Source of the DNA: Rhodanobacteraceae bacterium
GTDB lineage: Bacteria > Pseudomonadota > Gammaproteobacteria > Xanthomonadales > Rhodanobacteraceae
Direction of reading: 5' to 3'
Length of the DNA stretch: 14,995 bases
Assembly (NCBI GenBank): GCA_025928735.1
Contig: JAICIW010000018.1
Location: forward strand, 1 to 14,995
The position numbers and the translations under genes were made by a program. Under the pieces are notes generated by a model, which saw only the letters and a program-made list of their open reading frames with translations, searched no databases and had not been told where the DNA came from. This document shows positions 13,471 through 14,995 of the stretch, piece after piece (position 1 is the first letter of the stretch; every line of letters begins with the position of its first letter).

Positions 13471-14820
13471 CTACGCCTTGCGCGAATTGACCTTGTCACG
13501 CCACGAGCGACGCTGCTTCTTGGCGGCGGCATGTTCGCCGCCCTTGCCGCGTGGCGCGTGCGGACGCCGCGCGTGTGACGGCTTGCCGGGTTTGGCATTG
13601 TTCCGCGGCGCGTTGCCGTTGTTGCGGTCGTGCTTGCGCACGGTTTGCGCGGGTCCGTCCATGCGCAGGGTCCACGCCGGCTCGAAGCCTGCGATCGGTT
13701 CGATTGCAAGATCCTGCTTCAGCAGGCGACGGATGTCCCGCAGCAGGCCTTCCTCTTCGCGGCTGACCAGCGACAGCGCCAGGCCTTCGGCGCCGGCGCG
13801 GCCGGTGCGGCCGATGCGGTGCACGTAATCCTGGGCGACCATCGGCAGGTCGTAGTTCACCACCGCCGGCAGTTGCGCGATGTCCAGTCCGCGCGCGGCG
13901 ATGTCCGTGGCCACCAGCACCGTGGTCTTGCCGTTCTTGAAGTCGGCAAGCGCGCGGGTGCGCTGGCCCTGGCTCTTGTTGCCATGGATCGCGGCGACGC
14001 GGAAGCCGTGCTGGTCGAGGTATTTGCACAGCTTGTCCGAGCCGTGCTTGGTACGCGCGAACACCAGCGTCTGTCGGCGACTGTCGGCCGCCAGCACATG
14101 CAGCAGCAAATCGCGCTTCTTGTCCGCGTCGACCGGATGCACGCGATGGTGCACGCCGACCGCGACCGCGTTCGGTTGCGCCATCTGCACTTCGCGCGGA
14201 TCGTGCATGAATTGCGCGGCGAGTGCCTTCACCTCCGGCACGAAGGTCGCGGAGAACAGCAGCGTTTGGCGCTGCTGCTTCGGCAAGGCGCTCATGATTT
14301 TCTTGAGCGCTGGCGCGAAACCCATGTCGAGCATGCGGTCGGCTTCGTCCAGCACCAGCGTGTCGATGCATGACAGATCGACGTTGCGGCGGTCCATGTG
14401 GTCGATCAGGCGGCCGGGCGTGGCGACGATGATGTCGAGGCTGCGACGCAGCGTCTGGATCTGACCGCCCATGCCGACACCGCCGAACACCGCCGCCGTG
14501 TACACGCGGAGGTGCTTGCCATAGGCGCGGAGATTGTCGTGCACCTGCGCCGCGAGTTCGCGGGTGGGGGTAAGGATCAGCGCGCGCGGCTTGCGCGGCT
14601 GCTTGCTGTTGTGCAAGACCTGATCCACGCCGAGCTTCTGCAGCAGCGGCAGCGCGAACGCGGCGGTCTTGCCGGTGCCGGTCTGCGCGCCGGCAAGCAG
14701 GTCGTGACCCGTCAGCACCAGCGGGATCGCCGCGGCCTGGATCGGGGTGGGGGTGGCGTAGCCTTGTTCGGACAAGGCACGCAGCAGCGCGGGCGCAAGC
14801 CCGAGCGATTCGAACGTCAT
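13471..14820 (-). CDS. rhlE: DEAD-box ATP-dependent RNA helicase, RhlE type
   Basis: This is an RNA helicase of about 449 residues for RNA remodelling, ribosome assembly or turnover. All core motifs are present: Q motif (F3 to Q28), motif I AQTGTGKT (about 45-52), PTRELA (85-90), TPGR (134-137), DEAD (158-161), SAT (190-192), ATDIAARG (303-310) and HRIGRTGR (333-340). After the core comes a basic, Asn/Arg/Lys-rich tail (about 390-449) typical of RhlE proteins, likely for RNA contact. The start is the ATG at 14820, 7 nt after AGGAG (14832-14828). An in-frame ATG at 14880 would add residues outside the family's usual N-terminus. The gene converges on hemF across the REP-like repeat. Confidence 0.93.
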   Translation of the reverse strand: MTFESLGLAPALLRALSEQGYATPTPIQAAAIPLVLTGHDLLAGAQTGTGKTAAFALPLLQKLGVDQVLHNSKQPRKPRALILTPTRELAAQVHDNLRAYGKHLRVYTAAVFGGVGMGGQIQTLRRSLDIIVATPGRLIDHMDRRNVDLSCIDTLVLDEADRMLDMGFAPALKKIMSALPKQQRQTLLFSATFVPEVKALAAQFMHDPREVQMAQPNAVAVGVHHRVHPVDADKKRDLLLHVLAADSRRQTLVFARTKHGSDKLCKYLDQHGFRVAAIHGNKSQGQRTRALADFKNGKTTVLVATDIAARGLDIAQLPAVVNYDLPMVAQDYVHRIGRTGRAGAEGLALSLVSREEEGLLRDIRRLLKQDLAIEPIAGFEPAWTLRMDGPAQTVRKHDRNNGNAPRNNAKPGKPSHARRPHAPRGKGGEHAAAKKQRRSWRDKVNSRKA

Positions 14821-14883
14821 TGGGAAACTCCTGTTGTTCCCGGAGCGTTCCCTAACCGCGCTGCAGGTGGGTAAAACCATGTG

Positions 14884-14907
14884 CGGACGCCGCGATTGCG
14901 GTGTCCG
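14884..14907 (-). promoter_or_regulatory. Hairpin in the region upstream of rhlE
   Basis: CGGACGCCGC (14884-14893) pairs with GCGGTGTCCG (14898-14907) around a GATT loop, with one G/T position. It lies about 65-85 nt before the rhlE ATG, so it may fall in the leader or near the promoter. I could not find a convincing promoter on either strand in 14821-14995. Confidence 0.35.
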
Positions 14908-14995
14908 TGTGTGCGCGACGGGCGAGTGGCGAGGGGCCGGGCGGCGCGAAGCTTTTCAGCTCAGCGGCGGCGGTGATCCACCAGGGAAGTTCGGG

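Overview
The window is high-GC DNA with tightly packed, often overlapping genes. It reads like a gammaproteobacterium of the Xanthomonadales (Xanthomonadaceae/Rhodanobacteraceae type). This placement is inference from gene content: an aryl-polyene (xanthomonadin-like) pigment locus with a flavin halogenase-like gene, a perfect CRP/Clp-type operator, and the hemF and rhlE housekeeping genes. No marker gene fixes the genus.

About 80% of the window is the aryl-polyene locus, arranged as two arms that face each other. The left arm (83-6252, + strand) encodes a COG4648 inner-membrane protein, a small FabA/FabZ-type dehydratase (ApeI-like), an LpxL-type acyltransferase, a LolA-like carrier, an MMPL/RND exporter, a second hotdog dehydratase (ApeP-like) and a FabG-type ketoreductase (ApeQ-like). 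Many of the junctions are stop-start overlaps, so this is almost certainly one operon. The right arm (11869-7492, - strand) encodes a full ketosynthase (ApeO-like), a short ketosynthase-like partner lacking a canonical active site (ApeC/chain-length-factor-like), a family 2 glycosyltransferase and a halogenase-like FAD protein. Its genes are also coupled by 4-nt overlaps or direct abutment, and three of the four use GTG or TTG starts.

Together the arms supply the elongation cycle (ketosynthase pair, ketoreductase, two dehydratases), tailoring (flavoprotein) and attachment/export (glycosyltransferase, acyltransferase, LolA-like carrier, MMPL pump) for an outer-membrane polyene pigment. The acyl carrier proteins, the aryl-CoA/ACP ligase, the priming ketosynthase and the thioesterase are not visible. 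They probably lie left of position 1.

Between the arms is a secreted CsgG-like protein with a C-terminal SH3 domain (6525-7469). It has a near-consensus sigma70 promoter and, just downstream of it, a perfect TGTGA-N6-TCACA palindrome. Right of the pigment locus are a small exported hypothetical protein, two tandem hairpins (the second a good intrinsic terminator), hemF (oxygen-dependent coproporphyrinogen oxidase), a REP-like palindromic repeat, and a convergent RhlE-type DEAD-box RNA helicase. No tRNA, rRNA, CRISPR array, transposase or attachment site was seen. The most notable observations are the operator, the halogenase signature, the Glu/His substitutions in the exporter's proton-relay position, and the split convergent architecture.
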